The translations under genes were made by a program, and so were the position numbers. A stretch of DNA of 6,496 nucleotides, from positions 1 to 6,496 of the forward strand of contig JBOHDX010000069.1 in assembly GCA_050700835.1 (NCBI GenBank). The letters are read 5' to 3'. Source of the stretch: JBOHDX01 sp050700835. GTDB lineage: Bacteria > Actinomycetota > Actinomycetes > Propionibacteriales > Nocardioidaceae. This document shows, one piece after another, positions 1-6,113 of the stretch. Position 1 is the first letter of the stretch; each line of letters begins with the position of its first letter. Below the pieces are notes generated by a model that did not search any database, was not told the DNA's origin, and saw only the letters and a program-made list of their open reading frames with translations.

Positions 1-75
1 CTCGCCGGCCTGCCAGGCCGCCCAGAACGGCTGATACAACTCGGGAACCAGCTGGTTGGAGAAGCGCACAGTCAT
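1..75 (-). CDS. IS30-like transposase, N-terminal fragment (cut by window edge)
   Basis: Reading leftward from ATG at 75-73, the frame gives 25 residues beginning MTVRFSNQLVPELYQPFWAA and is still open at base 1. The ATG is chosen over the upstream GTG codons because a GAGGG Shine-Dalgarno-like stretch sits about 7-8 bases before it. Actinobacterial IS30 transposases typically start with a short lead-in and a segment like FWAAWQAGE ahead of a helix-turn-helix, which is what this resembles from memory; the catalytic DDE domain is outside the window. The adjoining inverted repeat is the stronger evidence. The orientation equals that of the right-hand transposase fragment, so the two could be copies of one element. 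Confidence 0.6.
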   Translation of the reverse strand, partial: MTVRFSNQLVPELYQPFWAAWQAGE

Positions 76-98
76 CAACACCCTCACAGGATCGATCA

Positions 99-124
99 GG
101 TGTTGCGACGACCGCACGAACCCG
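99..124. repeat. Terminal inverted repeat of the left IS30-like element
   Basis: Read from inside the element outward (plus strand), the repeat starts GGTGTTGCG and ends GAACCCG. The reverse complement of 6184-6209 starts with the same nine bases and ends TTGAATCCG. I count 18 identities over 26 aligned positions, which is normal for left and right ends of one IS30-type element. The last one or two bases are uncertain. Confidence 0.65.
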
Positions 125-214
125 GGGAACCGCTTGCGGGCAGCCGGTGCGCACGCCATGACATGAGCGGACGTCCAGGGGGCGGCGACAGTCTCGTCCT
201 GCCGTTCACCGATC

Positions 215-610
215 ATGTATCTCATGGAGGACCAGCAGGCGCCGCAGTCGCCCGAGGGCGAGGCGAAAGTCATCACGCTCTGCGGCTCGACCAAATTTGA
301 GGTTGAATTCGCGGAGGTCAACCAGCGGCTCACGATGGAAGGTTGCGTCGTGATCAGCCTCGGAATGTTCAGCCTCCCCGATTTGCCGGACTACGACTGC
401 TCAGCGGACAGTTCGGACCTGAAGGGGCGACTCGGCGGCGTGCACTTCCAAAAGATTCGCATGGCGGATGAGGTGTACATCGTGGATCGGGGCGGCTACG
501 TAGGTGCGTCAACCCGACGGGAGATTGCCTACGCGGAGTCGCTCGGCAAACCAGTTCGGTATCTGAGTCGCGAGCGGTTGGCTCGAAGGGGAGACGGCCC
601 CCAAGAGTGA
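215..610 (+). CDS. Nucleoside 2-deoxyribosyltransferase-like protein (DUF4406-like)
   Basis: A small protein of 131 aa (128 from the second ATG at 224) that looks like the N-(deoxy)ribosyltransferase superfamily. Family members cleave or transfer N-glycosidic bonds of nucleosides, but this branch is mostly uncharacterised and the substrate is unknown. Visible signatures are VITLCGSTKF at residues 19-28 (first strand and G-S nucleotide loop), ADEVYIVD at 84-91, and GGYVGASTRREIAYA at 93-107 followed by GKPVRYL. By family analogy Glu103 in the STRREIAYA segment is the nucleophile. Neither ATG has a clear Shine-Dalgarno sequence and an in-frame stop at 164-166 limits the start. The gene stands alone next to an IS end, and its first third contains AT-rich codons unlike its neighbours, hinting at transfer. 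Close relatives occur in phage and scattered bacterial genomes (from memory). Confidence 0.75.
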   Translation: MYLMEDQQAPQSPEGEAKVITLCGSTKFEVEFAEVNQRLTMEGCVVISLGMFSLPDLPDYDCSADSSDLKGRLGGVHFQKIRMADEVYIVDRGGYVGASTRREIAYAESLGKPVRYLSRERLARRGDGPQE

Positions 611-878
611 GTCCGACCGGACGGGTCCGCTCATCGGCTGCTTCCGGGGGGTTCCGCAAGGCGAACCGCCCACGGCGACGATTGGCGGCCGCCCGGTTGA
701 TCGCAAGCGATCACCGCAAGCGGATCCCCTGTGGGACAAGCGGCCAACAGCTGCGCCGGCGTGGGCGTCACCGGGGGCGGTTCGGCTTCTGGGACGTCCG
801 GGTCAGCCGATGTCCGCGCATGCCTCATGAGCTCCGGTCCAAGCCATCTTCGGCCACGAACGTGCGCAAGAGACGTGC
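611..878. other. Intergenic stretch without a convincing gene; small hairpins
   Basis: I see no credible coding region here: open frames on both strands lack the strong third-position GC bias of the neighbouring genes. It contains short inverted repeats: GGTTC/GAACC at 650-667, TGATCGC-AA-GCGATCA at 698-713 (perfect, 7-base arms) and CCGC-AA-GCGG at 714-723. None is followed by a T-run. They may end transcription of the upstream gene or be incidental. The next gene's likely control region begins at about 879. Confidence 0.5.
698..713. repeat. Perfect 7-base inverted repeat, tight loop
   Basis: TGATCGC and GCGATCA flank AA. It lies 88 bases after the stop of the upstream gene and is directly followed by a second small dyad, CCGCAAGCGG, at 714-723. 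It could form a T-less terminator hairpin or be a protein-binding dyad. Function is not shown. Confidence 0.35.
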
Positions 879-909
879 ATGACAGATTGCTTTGTCCTAT
901 GACAAACTG
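879..909 (+). promoter_or_regulatory. Candidate operator of the MocR-type regulator
   Basis: Three GACA(A/G)A half-sites are phased at 10 bases: GACAGA at 881-886, its inverse TTTGTC at 891-896, and GACAAA at 901-906. The last two form a perfect 6-base inverted repeat with a CTAT spacer. The first and third lie in an imperfect 11-base direct repeat (ATGACAGATTG at 879-889, ATGACAAACTG at 899-909; 9 of 11 identical) exactly 20 bases apart. MocR regulators are known to bind direct or inverted repeats near their own start, so auto-control of the downstream cluster is a reasonable inference. The site ends 5 bases before the GTG start, so a bound protein could cover the promoter. No confident -10/-35 pair was found. 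Confidence 0.5.
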
Positions 910-914
910 GAGCA

Positions 915-2349
915 GTGATTCAGGGGCGGACGGCTGCGGAGATCGCAACGAGCGTGCGCGATCTCGTGGCCTCCGGTGCCCTGCTCCCCGGGGGCGAGTT
1001 GCCGACCGTCAGGGTGCTGGCCGACCGGTTGGGGGTGAACCGGAACACCGTCGCCTCGGGCGTACGCGGTGCTGGTCAAGGCCGGCGTCGCTGAGACTGG
1101 CGGGCGACGTGGGACGCGCATCGCGGGTATCCCACAGGTTCCGCGCGAGATCGACTGGACGACCGGACGGTCGACGACCGATGGCGCGGCCGACACCGGA
1201 CAACAATCGGTTGCCGACCCAGGTGCCCGTCCGGGCCTAGGTCGTGCCTGTGGCTTGGTCGATCTGGCGAGCGGGAACCCCGACCCGGCGTTGTTGCCGA
1301 GCCTGACCACGCCTGCCTCTGTCGGCCGGTACGAGACGGTGCTGTACGGCGACCCGGCGATTGACCCGGGCTTGTTCGCATGGGCAGTCGAGCATGTATC
1401 GCCGCTGCTTCCTGCCGCTCATGGGCTAATTGTCGCGCACGGCGCCGTGGACGCGATCGATCGTGTCCTGGGCGCGTACCTGACCCGCGGGGACGCGGTA
1501 GCGGTGGAGGACCCGTGCTTCTTGGCCAGCATCGGGGTGCTTAGGGTCAATGGCTACCGGACCGCACCGGTGGCCACGGATGCGCACGGCATGGTCCCCG
1601 CCTCGCTGGCCGAGGCCATCAGCGGTGGCGCGCGTGCCGTGGTCTGCACCATGCGCGCCCTGAACCCGACCGGTGCGAGCGTCACCGCGCAGCGAGCCGT
1701 CGAACTGCGCGCCGTGCTGGCGGAGCACCCGCACGTACTGGTCATCGAGGACGACCACTTCGCCGGAATCGCCACCACTGACTACCACCGGGTCACTCCG
1801 CCGGAGCATCCGCGTTGGGCGCTGGTCCGATCGTTCTCGAAGTTCCTCGGCCCGGACCTACGTCTTGCCGTGGTCGCCGCCGACCCGGACACCATCAAGC
1901 GCCTTGAGACTCGGCTCGCGGTCGGCGCTACCTGGGTCAGTCGTCTGCTCCAACACATAGCCCACCAGCTGCTAACCGACCCAACTATCAGCGAGCTGTT
2001 GGCGCGGGCCGCTGACGCCTACCGCGAACGCCGCCATCTGCTGCTCGACACCCTTCGGCGACGCGGCACACCGGCTTCTGCGATGGGAACCGATGGCCTC
2101 AACGTCTGGATCGAGCTCAACCAGCCAGCAGATCCGGTGGTCGCCCGCCTGGCCGCGCGCGGCTGGGCGGTCAGCGACGGCGCCACCTACTCCCTAACCG
2201 ACAACCCGACGCCCGCCCTCCGGGTCACCGTCTCGACCATCACCCCGAGCCAAGCCACCGCATTCGCCGCCGACCTCGCCGACCTCATCACCGGCGCCGA
2301 CGATGAAACCCACGCCCAAGCCGCAAACCAGCCTCAGGAGCGCCGATGA
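915..2349 (+). pseudogene. MocR/PtsJ-type PLP-dependent regulator, split by a one-base frameshift
   Basis: Members of this family join a GntR-type winged helix to an aminotransferase class-I-like domain that binds PLP, and regulate genes of vitamin B6, amino-acid or amine metabolism. From GTG 915 the frame gives VIQGRTAAEIATSVRDLV and then the helix-turn-helix LPTVRVLADRLGVNRNTVAS, but stops at 1092-1094. The next frame, open from GTG 1069 to 2349, begins VLVKAGVAETGGRRGTRI, exactly what should follow. Removing one G of the triplet at 1058-1060 restores one protein of 477 aa, a normal MocR length. In restored numbering, Asn250 (NPTG), Asp279 (IEDDHFAG) and Lys309 (SFSKFLGPDLR, PLP Schiff-base lysine) are present; the SFSK-LGPDLR and EDDHFA motifs resemble PtsJ-type proteins. 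The stop overlaps the next gene's ATG (ATGA), implying translational coupling. The break may be real, leaving an HTH-less product, or a sequencing error. Effector and targets are unknown. Confidence 0.85.
2336..2340 (+). promoter_or_regulatory. Shine-Dalgarno site of the Cys/Met PLP enzyme gene
   Basis: AGGAG lies inside the last codons of the regulator gene, 5 bases before ATG 2346. It fixes that start and supports coupled translation across the ATGA overlap. Confidence 0.7.
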
Positions 2350-3590
2350 GCACACCTACTGACAGCCAGCGCAACACGACCGGAGCCCGGCCGGACAAGC
2401 ATGACTACGCCACCCTGGCCGAGGACTCCTGGTTCGTGCACGGCGGCAACCGCGCCGACGACACCACCGGCGCGATCCGCACCCCGATCGTCATGGCGAA
2501 CAGCTACCTGCTCCCCGAGGACCCGACCAGCATCGACGACCCCGCCTATCAGGGGTTCGTCTACACCCGGGAGCACGGCGCCAACCAGCGCGGGCTCGAG
2601 CAGAAACTGGCCCGGCTGGACCACGGTGAGGCAGCCGCCGTCTTCGGCACCGGCATGGCCGCTCTGTCCGCCGCGTTCTTCACTCTGCTCGACCCTGGTG
2701 ACCACGCGATCGTCTCCAACGTCGTCTACATGCGGGTCTGGGGACTCTTCGACTCGGTGCTGCCGAAGAAGCTCGGGGTCGAGGTCGACTTCGTCGACAT
2801 CACCGACCTCGACGCGGTCCGCGCAGCGGTGCGCCCCAACACCCGGCTCATCCACACCGAGGCGATCGCCAACCCCGACCTGCGGGTCGCCGACATCACG
2901 GCCCTGGCTGACATCGCCCACGATGCCGGCGCCTGCCTGACCGTCGACTCCACCTTCACCCCACCACCTCTGCTCCGACCCCTGGACCTCGGCGCCGACC
3001 TCACCCTCCACTCGCTGACCAAGTACTTCAACGGCCACGGCGATGCGATGGGTGGCGCCGTCATCGGCGCAGCCGAGCTGGTCGAGGAGATCCGGACCGG
3101 TGCCCTGCACCACATCGGCGGCGCGATCTCGCCGTTCAACGCCTGGCTGATCATGCGCGGCTCTGTAACCCTGCCACTCCGTCTTCAACGGCAGTGCCAG
3201 ACCTCCCAGCAGGTCGCCGCGTTCCTCGCCTCCGACCCCCGCATCACCCATGTGGCCTACCCCGGACTGCCCGGTGACCCGCAGCACGAGCGCGCCGTAG
3301 CCCAGCTGCACGGCGGCTTCGGCGCAGTCGTCTCCTTCGCCATCGCCGGCGCCCACCAAGACCGCGTCCGGTTCGTCAACGACCTGCGGGTGATCACCTC
3401 AGCCGTCTCCCTCGGCCACGACGAGACCCTCATCGCCTACGAGGAGTACCCCCAGGCCCGCGCCGCCGCTTTCGACGCACCGTTCCGGGAGCATGGCCTG
3501 ATCCGACTCGCCCTCGGACTTGAGTCCGCCCAAGACCTCATCGCCGACCTCGACTCCGCACTCAGCACCGTCTACGGCACCCACCAATGA
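2346..3590 (+). CDS. Cys/Met metabolism PLP-dependent enzyme (cystathionine gamma-synthase/lyase family)
   Basis: A 414-aa fold-type I PLP enzyme of the transsulfuration family, whose members make or break C-S bonds of cysteine, homocysteine, methionine or activated homoserine. Visible signatures: Tyr73 and Arg75 in YTREHGANQ (phosphate contact from the partner subunit), GTGMAA at 101-106 (cofactor phosphate loop), Asp201 in VDSTF (pyridine nitrogen), Lys226 in HSLTKYFNGHGD (Schiff base), Ser355 in SLGHDETL and Arg387 in LIRLALGLE (substrate carboxylate). The Asp-Lys spacing of 25 and the Tyr-Lys spacing match methionine gamma-lyase (Asp186/Lys211, Tyr59). Tyr128 lines up with that enzyme's catalytic Tyr114, but the position of its Cys116 holds Arg130 (VVYMRVWG instead of the usual Y-G-G/Y-x-C pattern), so methionine gamma-lyase activity is not supported and the substrate is open. 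The gene overlaps the regulator and precedes a MOSC gene by 108 bases, probably in one transcript. Confidence 0.9.
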   Translation: MSTPTDSQRNTTGARPDKHDYATLAEDSWFVHGGNRADDTTGAIRTPIVMANSYLLPEDPTSIDDPAYQGFVYTREHGANQRGLEQKLARLDHGEAAAVFGTGMAALSAAFFTLLDPGDHAIVSNVVYMRVWGLFDSVLPKKLGVEVDFVDITDLDAVRAAVRPNTRLIHTEAIANPDLRVADITALADIAHDAGACLTVDSTFTPPPLLRPLDLGADLTLHSLTKYFNGHGDAMGGAVIGAAELVEEIRTGALHHIGGAISPFNAWLIMRGSVTLPLRLQRQCQTSQQVAAFLASDPRITHVAYPGLPGDPQHERAVAQLHGGFGAVVSFAIAGAHQDRVRFVNDLRVITSAVSLGHDETLIAYEEYPQARAAAFDAPFREHGLIRLALGLESAQDLIADLDSALSTVYGTHQ

Positions 3591-3683
3591 CCCCGCAGGG
3601 CAAGCGACCCTGACCCGACGTGCGGGCCTCGGCCACGCCACACGCACAACGACACGTCCCGGCGCCCGGCGCCGCAGACCAGC
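3591..3683 (+). other. Intergenic spacer within the cluster, with small dyads
   Basis: The spacer holds a CAGGG/CCCTG stem with a 7-base loop at 3596-3612, just after the stop codon, and GGCGCC-C-GGCGCC at 3661-3673. Neither has a T-run. They may stabilise the mRNA end or cause partial termination, but readthrough into the downstream gene is likely. No promoter is evident. Confidence 0.35.
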
Positions 3684-3690
3684 AAGGAGG
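3684..3690 (+). promoter_or_regulatory. Strong Shine-Dalgarno site of the MOSC gene
   Basis: AAGGAGG, a near-perfect anti-16S match, ends 8 bases before ATG 3699. The nearer ATG at 3691 is in another frame, so this site decides the start. Confidence 0.85.
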
Positions 3691-3698
3691 ATGCAACC

Positions 3699-4604
3699 AT
3701 GATCGAAGTTGACCTGCCCGAGGGCTACGGAGTTCCCGAGCTCGTTCGCTCCTTCGCCGCCTGCTTGGCTTCGGTGACCGAAACGCCGATCGACCAGGTG
3801 CCTCTGCCACAAGCCGACCTGCAGGGAGCCTTCGCCGATTGGCGCAGCTGGTTCGCGGGCCGGGGCGCGGGACTGGTGGCCATCGCAAAGCCGGCCTCCT
3901 TCAACTGGCCGGGGTACTGGCCGGCCGTGCTGGGCGAACCTCGCCGCCCCGGTCCGCCCGCTGACGACGCCACCGCGGTGCTGATGTTCGGCACCCCCTC
4001 AGGGGTCGTGCTGAGCCCCCAGGACCCGAACCTCCTCGGCCGTGCCGCCATCGACCTGCCCATCAGGGAAGGTTACGTCCTCAGCGGCCTCGACCCAGCC
4101 ACTATCACCGCCACCAGCTCCCCGCTGCCAAAGCTGAGCGGCACGGTCGAGCTGATCGCCCTCGGCGAACAGGCCACCAGCGACATGTACGTCGTCGAGC
4201 ACGCCAAAGCCCTGGCCAAGCGGGGCCTGGAAGGCGATCGCTACGCCGCCAAGGCGGGCACCTTCACCCCTGCCAAGGACAGCGCCCGCGGCTACGACCT
4301 CACCCTGATCGAGGCAGAAGTCCTCGACAGCCTCACACTGCCCGACAGCAACCGACTCGCCTACGCCGACGCACGACGCAACATCGTCACCCGCGGAGTC
4401 GACCTCAACGCCCTCGTCGGACGACGCTTTCGAATCGGCAACGTCGAGTGCCTGGGTCAACGACTCTGCGAACCCTGCTCACACCTGGAGCTCCTCACCA
4501 CCAAAGGCGCACTGCGAGCCCTCATCCACCGCGGCGGCCTCCGCGCCGACGTCCTCAGCGACGGAGAGATCACCACCGGCGCCTTCATCGAGACCCTCGA
4601 CTAA
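3699..4604 (+). CDS. MOSC-domain protein with unassigned N-terminal domain
   Basis: A 301-aa cytosolic-looking protein with no signal peptide or membrane segment. Residues about 148-297 are a MOSC domain: RGLEGDRYA (175-183), a GTFTPAKDS loop, DLTLIEAEVLDSL, ARRNIVTRGVDLNALVGRRF and RLCEPCSHLE with Cys257 and Cys260 (plus Cys251 nearby). MOSC domains occur in molybdenum-cofactor sulfurases and YiiM-type proteins; a cysteine of the C-terminal part is thought to carry sulfur or bind the cofactor. Residues 1-about 145 form a separate module I cannot assign; notable segments are FADWRSWFAGRGAGLVAI, PASFNWPGYWPAVLGEP and VLMFGTPSGVVLSPQDPNLL. The strong ribosome site, same strand and 108-base gap suggest co-transcription with the PLP enzyme. 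A sulfur-transfer partnership with that enzyme is inference. Database labels for such proteins often say molybdenum cofactor biosynthesis, but nothing else in this window concerns molybdenum. Confidence 0.88.
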   Translation: MIEVDLPEGYGVPELVRSFAACLASVTETPIDQVPLPQADLQGAFADWRSWFAGRGAGLVAIAKPASFNWPGYWPAVLGEPRRPGPPADDATAVLMFGTPSGVVLSPQDPNLLGRAAIDLPIREGYVLSGLDPATITATSSPLPKLSGTVELIALGEQATSDMYVVEHAKALAKRGLEGDRYAAKAGTFTPAKDSARGYDLTLIEAEVLDSLTLPDSNRLAYADARRNIVTRGVDLNALVGRRFRIGNVECLGQRLCEPCSHLELLTTKGALRALIHRGGLRADVLSDGEITTGAFIETLD

Positions 4605-4781
4605 GCGCCGAGGGGACGGTGGACGTGTACCGCATTAGCCGCCGCCCGCTCGTTCGATGGCGTCGGCGTGTGCATCATTTTGGCGCAAGCAACGCAATCC
4701 CGAGTTGGCGATGTCGATCACCGCAAGGCTTGCGGACGACCGGCGCTCTGAACGAGGCATGGGCGGTCGTATCCACAAGGG
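4605..4781. other. Convergent intergenic region with remnant-like reading frame
   Basis: This region separates the plus-strand cluster from the minus-strand DinB gene. A minus-strand frame from ATG 4760 to TAA 4635 gives a 41-residue peptide (SLAVIDIANSGLRCLRQN in its middle) that reads like a piece of a protein but has no clear ribosome site and no family I recognise; it could be a gene remnant or chance. The hairpin at 4721-4735 lies within it. Confidence 0.3.
4721..4735. terminator. Candidate bidirectional terminator hairpin
   Basis: CCGCAAG and CTTGCGG are perfect complements around a single G, so 5-6 pairs with a small loop can form. It sits between two convergent genes, 117 bases after the MOSC stop and 47 bases beyond the DinB stop. 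There is no T-run on either strand, which is common for actinobacterial hairpins but keeps this tentative. Confidence 0.4.
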
Positions 4782-5288
4782 CTACTCCCCAGTGGCGCCG
4801 TCGATGCGTTCCCGGAGGAGATCCGCGTGGCCGTTGTGGCGCGCGTACTCCTCGACCATGTGCAGGTAGATCCAACGGAGCGTGTAGTCCTCGCCCGGCA
4901 TCGCTTCGTCGAGATCGCGTTCCCGGACGGCCTGACGCGACCGTGCGACGCTTGCTTGATAGCTGGCCAGATCATCGGCGGCACGATTCACGCTGATGTC
5001 GCCGAAGCCGTCCGTTGCGCCTGGGACGTAGTTCCAGAAAAACATCTGGTCTGGTTCCCCGTCGTAGGAGTGGAACCACGCCTCGACTCCAGACATGTGG
5101 CGGACCAGGCCGAGCAGCGAGAGGTTCGATGGCGGCACGGAGGGCTTCGCCAACTGCTCGGGCGTGAGCCCACCACACTTGAGCAGCAGCGTGGTGCGTT
5201 GGTACTCCAGACGGTCTTCGAGAGCTGCGCGCTCGTCTACCGGGTTGTTCGGTGGCTCGGCTCGCTCAGGCGTACTCCATATCGGCAT
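4782..5288 (-). CDS. DinB-family / DUF664 protein
   Basis: A 168-aa four-helix-bundle protein of the DinB/YfiT-like superfamily in its DUF664 branch. Visible motifs: RTTLLLKCGGLTPEQL (31-46), VPPSNLSLLGLVRHM (51-65) and LRWIYLHMVEEYARHNGHAD (137-156), ending LLRERIDGATGE. His64, His151 and His154 fit the usual three-histidine metal site. Related superfamily proteins include thiol-dependent transferases using bacillithiol or mycothiol, but most DUF664 members have no known reaction. I choose ATG 5288 over the in-frame GTG 5315 because the family usually starts shortly before the ERAALE segment and because a TANNNT box lies 6 bases before this ATG. The 117-base gap to the upstream dehydrogenase gene on the same strand leaves co-transcription possible but not required. 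Confidence 0.87.
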   Translation of the reverse strand: MPIWSTPERAEPPNNPVDERAALEDRLEYQRTTLLLKCGGLTPEQLAKPSVPPSNLSLLGLVRHMSGVEAWFHSYDGEPDQMFFWNYVPGATDGFGDISVNRAADDLASYQASVARSRQAVRERDLDEAMPGEDYTLRWIYLHMVEEYARHNGHADLLRERIDGATGE

Positions 5289-5294
5289 TCCGCG

Positions 5295-5300
5295 ACCGTA
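5295..5300 (-). promoter_or_regulatory. Candidate -10 box (TACGGT) for a leaderless DinB transcript
   Basis: On the minus strand TACGGT is followed by six bases and then ATG 5288, the spacing expected if transcription starts at the A of the ATG. No Shine-Dalgarno sequence is evident. No good -35 box was found. Confidence 0.35.
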
Positions 5301-5404
5301 CACACCCCGGCGCACGCTCTTGCCATGTTCGGCCCGGAAGCCGACCGACGTCGCGTGGTCGCCGTAGACGGATCGTCATGCGGCGCGTGACCAGTGGGGG
5401 CTCC

Positions 5405-6106
5405 TCAATGCAACAGGATGGGGTCGTGGTCGCCGTCGAGCATGGTCACCACTCTTCCTGAGAGTGAGTCGTCGCAAAGCAAGCGAGCGACCTGCTCGGC
5501 GATCATCTCCGGCCGTACGAGGGCAGGCGTGGCTGCCCGTTCGCTAACCGGCATCGCTGCCAGCTCGTCACGTGCTCGCTCAAGACCGACCCATCCTGGG
5601 ACGACGCAGTTCACTCGCACGCCGTATCGCTCGTGCCAATCGCCAACCGACGTAGTGAACCGGATCAGCCCTGCCTTGGCCGCACCATACTCCGGTGACC
5701 CATAGGGGGTCATCTCGACGCCGGCGCTGGACGCGACATTCACGACCGCCCCGCGTCCACGTAGCAGACCAGGCATCAGCAGCTGAATCAATGCCATGGG
5801 CGCCAACAGGTCCAGTTCGATCGCGGCCCGCCACCTGGCTGGTTCGGCGTCGGGGAACTGCGCGCCGCCAGCGCTCCAGCTCCCTGCGTTGTTCACGAGC
5901 ACGTCGGCACCCCCTGCGGCCTCAGCGGCCTGCAGGACGCCGGCGCGGCCGCCTTCGTTGGCGACGTCGGCAGTGGTGATGCCTTCACCCGGAACAATGG
6001 CGACAGCGATAACGGTTGCACCCGCAGCTCGCAAGGCCTCGGCGATGAACCATCCGAGACCGGACCCTGCCCCGGTGACCACTGCGACCTTCCCGTAAAG
6101 TTCCAT
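5405..6106 (-). CDS. Short-chain dehydrogenase/reductase (SDR)
   Basis: A 233-aa classical SDR, an NAD(P)H-dependent oxidoreductase with a Rossmann fold. Residues: nucleotide-binding TGAGSGLG at 11-18, NNAG at 72-75, catalytic Ser127 (VASSAGVE), Tyr140 and Lys144 (YGAAK), and the PGWVG loop after VRVNCVVPGW. The Ser-Tyr spacing of 13 is standard. The position of the usual tetrad Asn (normally vNL-G in helix 4) holds Asp99 in IELDLLAPM, a one-base change from Asn. Strand 2 ends in AIVPGE without a clear Asp or Arg, so NAD versus NADP preference is unclear. Substrate is unknown. ATG 6106 is preferred to GTG 6112 because the Rossmann strand follows directly (MELYGKVAVVTG) and a TANNNT box lies 7 bases upstream. 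It is the first gene of the minus-strand pair and lies next to the right IS end. Confidence 0.92.
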   Translation of the reverse strand: MELYGKVAVVTGAGSGLGWFIAEALRAAGATVIAVAIVPGEGITTADVANEGGRAGVLQAAEAAGGADVLVNNAGSWSAGGAQFPDAEPARWRAAIELDLLAPMALIQLLMPGLLRGRGAVVNVASSAGVEMTPYGSPEYGAAKAGLIRFTTSVGDWHERYGVRVNCVVPGWVGLERARDELAAMPVSERAATPALVRPEMIAEQVARLLCDDSLSGRVVTMLDGDHDPILLH

Positions 6107-6113
6107 GGCCACG

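Larger units (their letters stand above)
1..124 (-). mobile_element. IS30-family insertion sequence, upstream (IRL) end, partial
   Basis: This is the upstream end of an insertion sequence that continues to the left of the window. It comprises the first 25 codons of a minus-strand transposase gene and, 23 bases upstream of its ATG, a terminal inverted repeat at about 99-124. That repeat matches the end of the IS30-family element at the right edge of the window at about 18 of 26 positions, starting with nine identical bases (GGTGTTGCG). The exact outer boundary and any target duplication cannot be set from one end. Family assignment rests on the shared repeat and on the look of the N-terminus. 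Confidence 0.7.

Noticed and set aside
631..828. Minus-strand frame of 65 aa starting at ATG 828, between the deoxyribosyltransferase-like gene and the regulator
   Set aside because: Its third-position GC (about 70% by eye) is well below real genes here, the GGAG before it is only 3 bases from the ATG, and I recognise no family.
1058..1092. Programmed +1 frameshifting in the regulator
   Set aside because: No slow codon or stop at the shift point, no known slippery motif and no obvious stimulatory structure; mutation or error is simpler.
1069..2349. GTG 1069 as the true start of a stand-alone aminotransferase
   Set aside because: The start would fall inside the winged helix, no ribosome site precedes it, and the upstream frame encodes the missing HTH exactly, so a frameshifted MocR gene explains both pieces.
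2401..2940. 179-aa Thr/Pro/Ser-rich plus-strand frame inside the PLP enzyme gene
   Set aside because: An out-of-frame reading of a gene with intact catalytic motifs; composition is that of a shadow.
2334..3359. Long 341-aa open frame antisense to the Cys/Met PLP enzyme
   Set aside because: It mirrors the sense gene's codon bias, is a low-complexity Gly/Val/Asp-rich translation and has no recognisable domain; a GC-rich shadow.
3661..3673. GGCGCC-C-GGCGCC as a terminator between the PLP enzyme and MOSC genes
   Set aside because: Short, without a T-run, and directly ahead of a strong ribosome site; it more likely reflects GC-rich chance or a minor mRNA structure.
4827..5390. 187-aa plus-strand frame opposite the DinB gene
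   Set aside because: The opposite strand encodes a recognisable DUF664 protein with its metal histidines; this frame has no family features.
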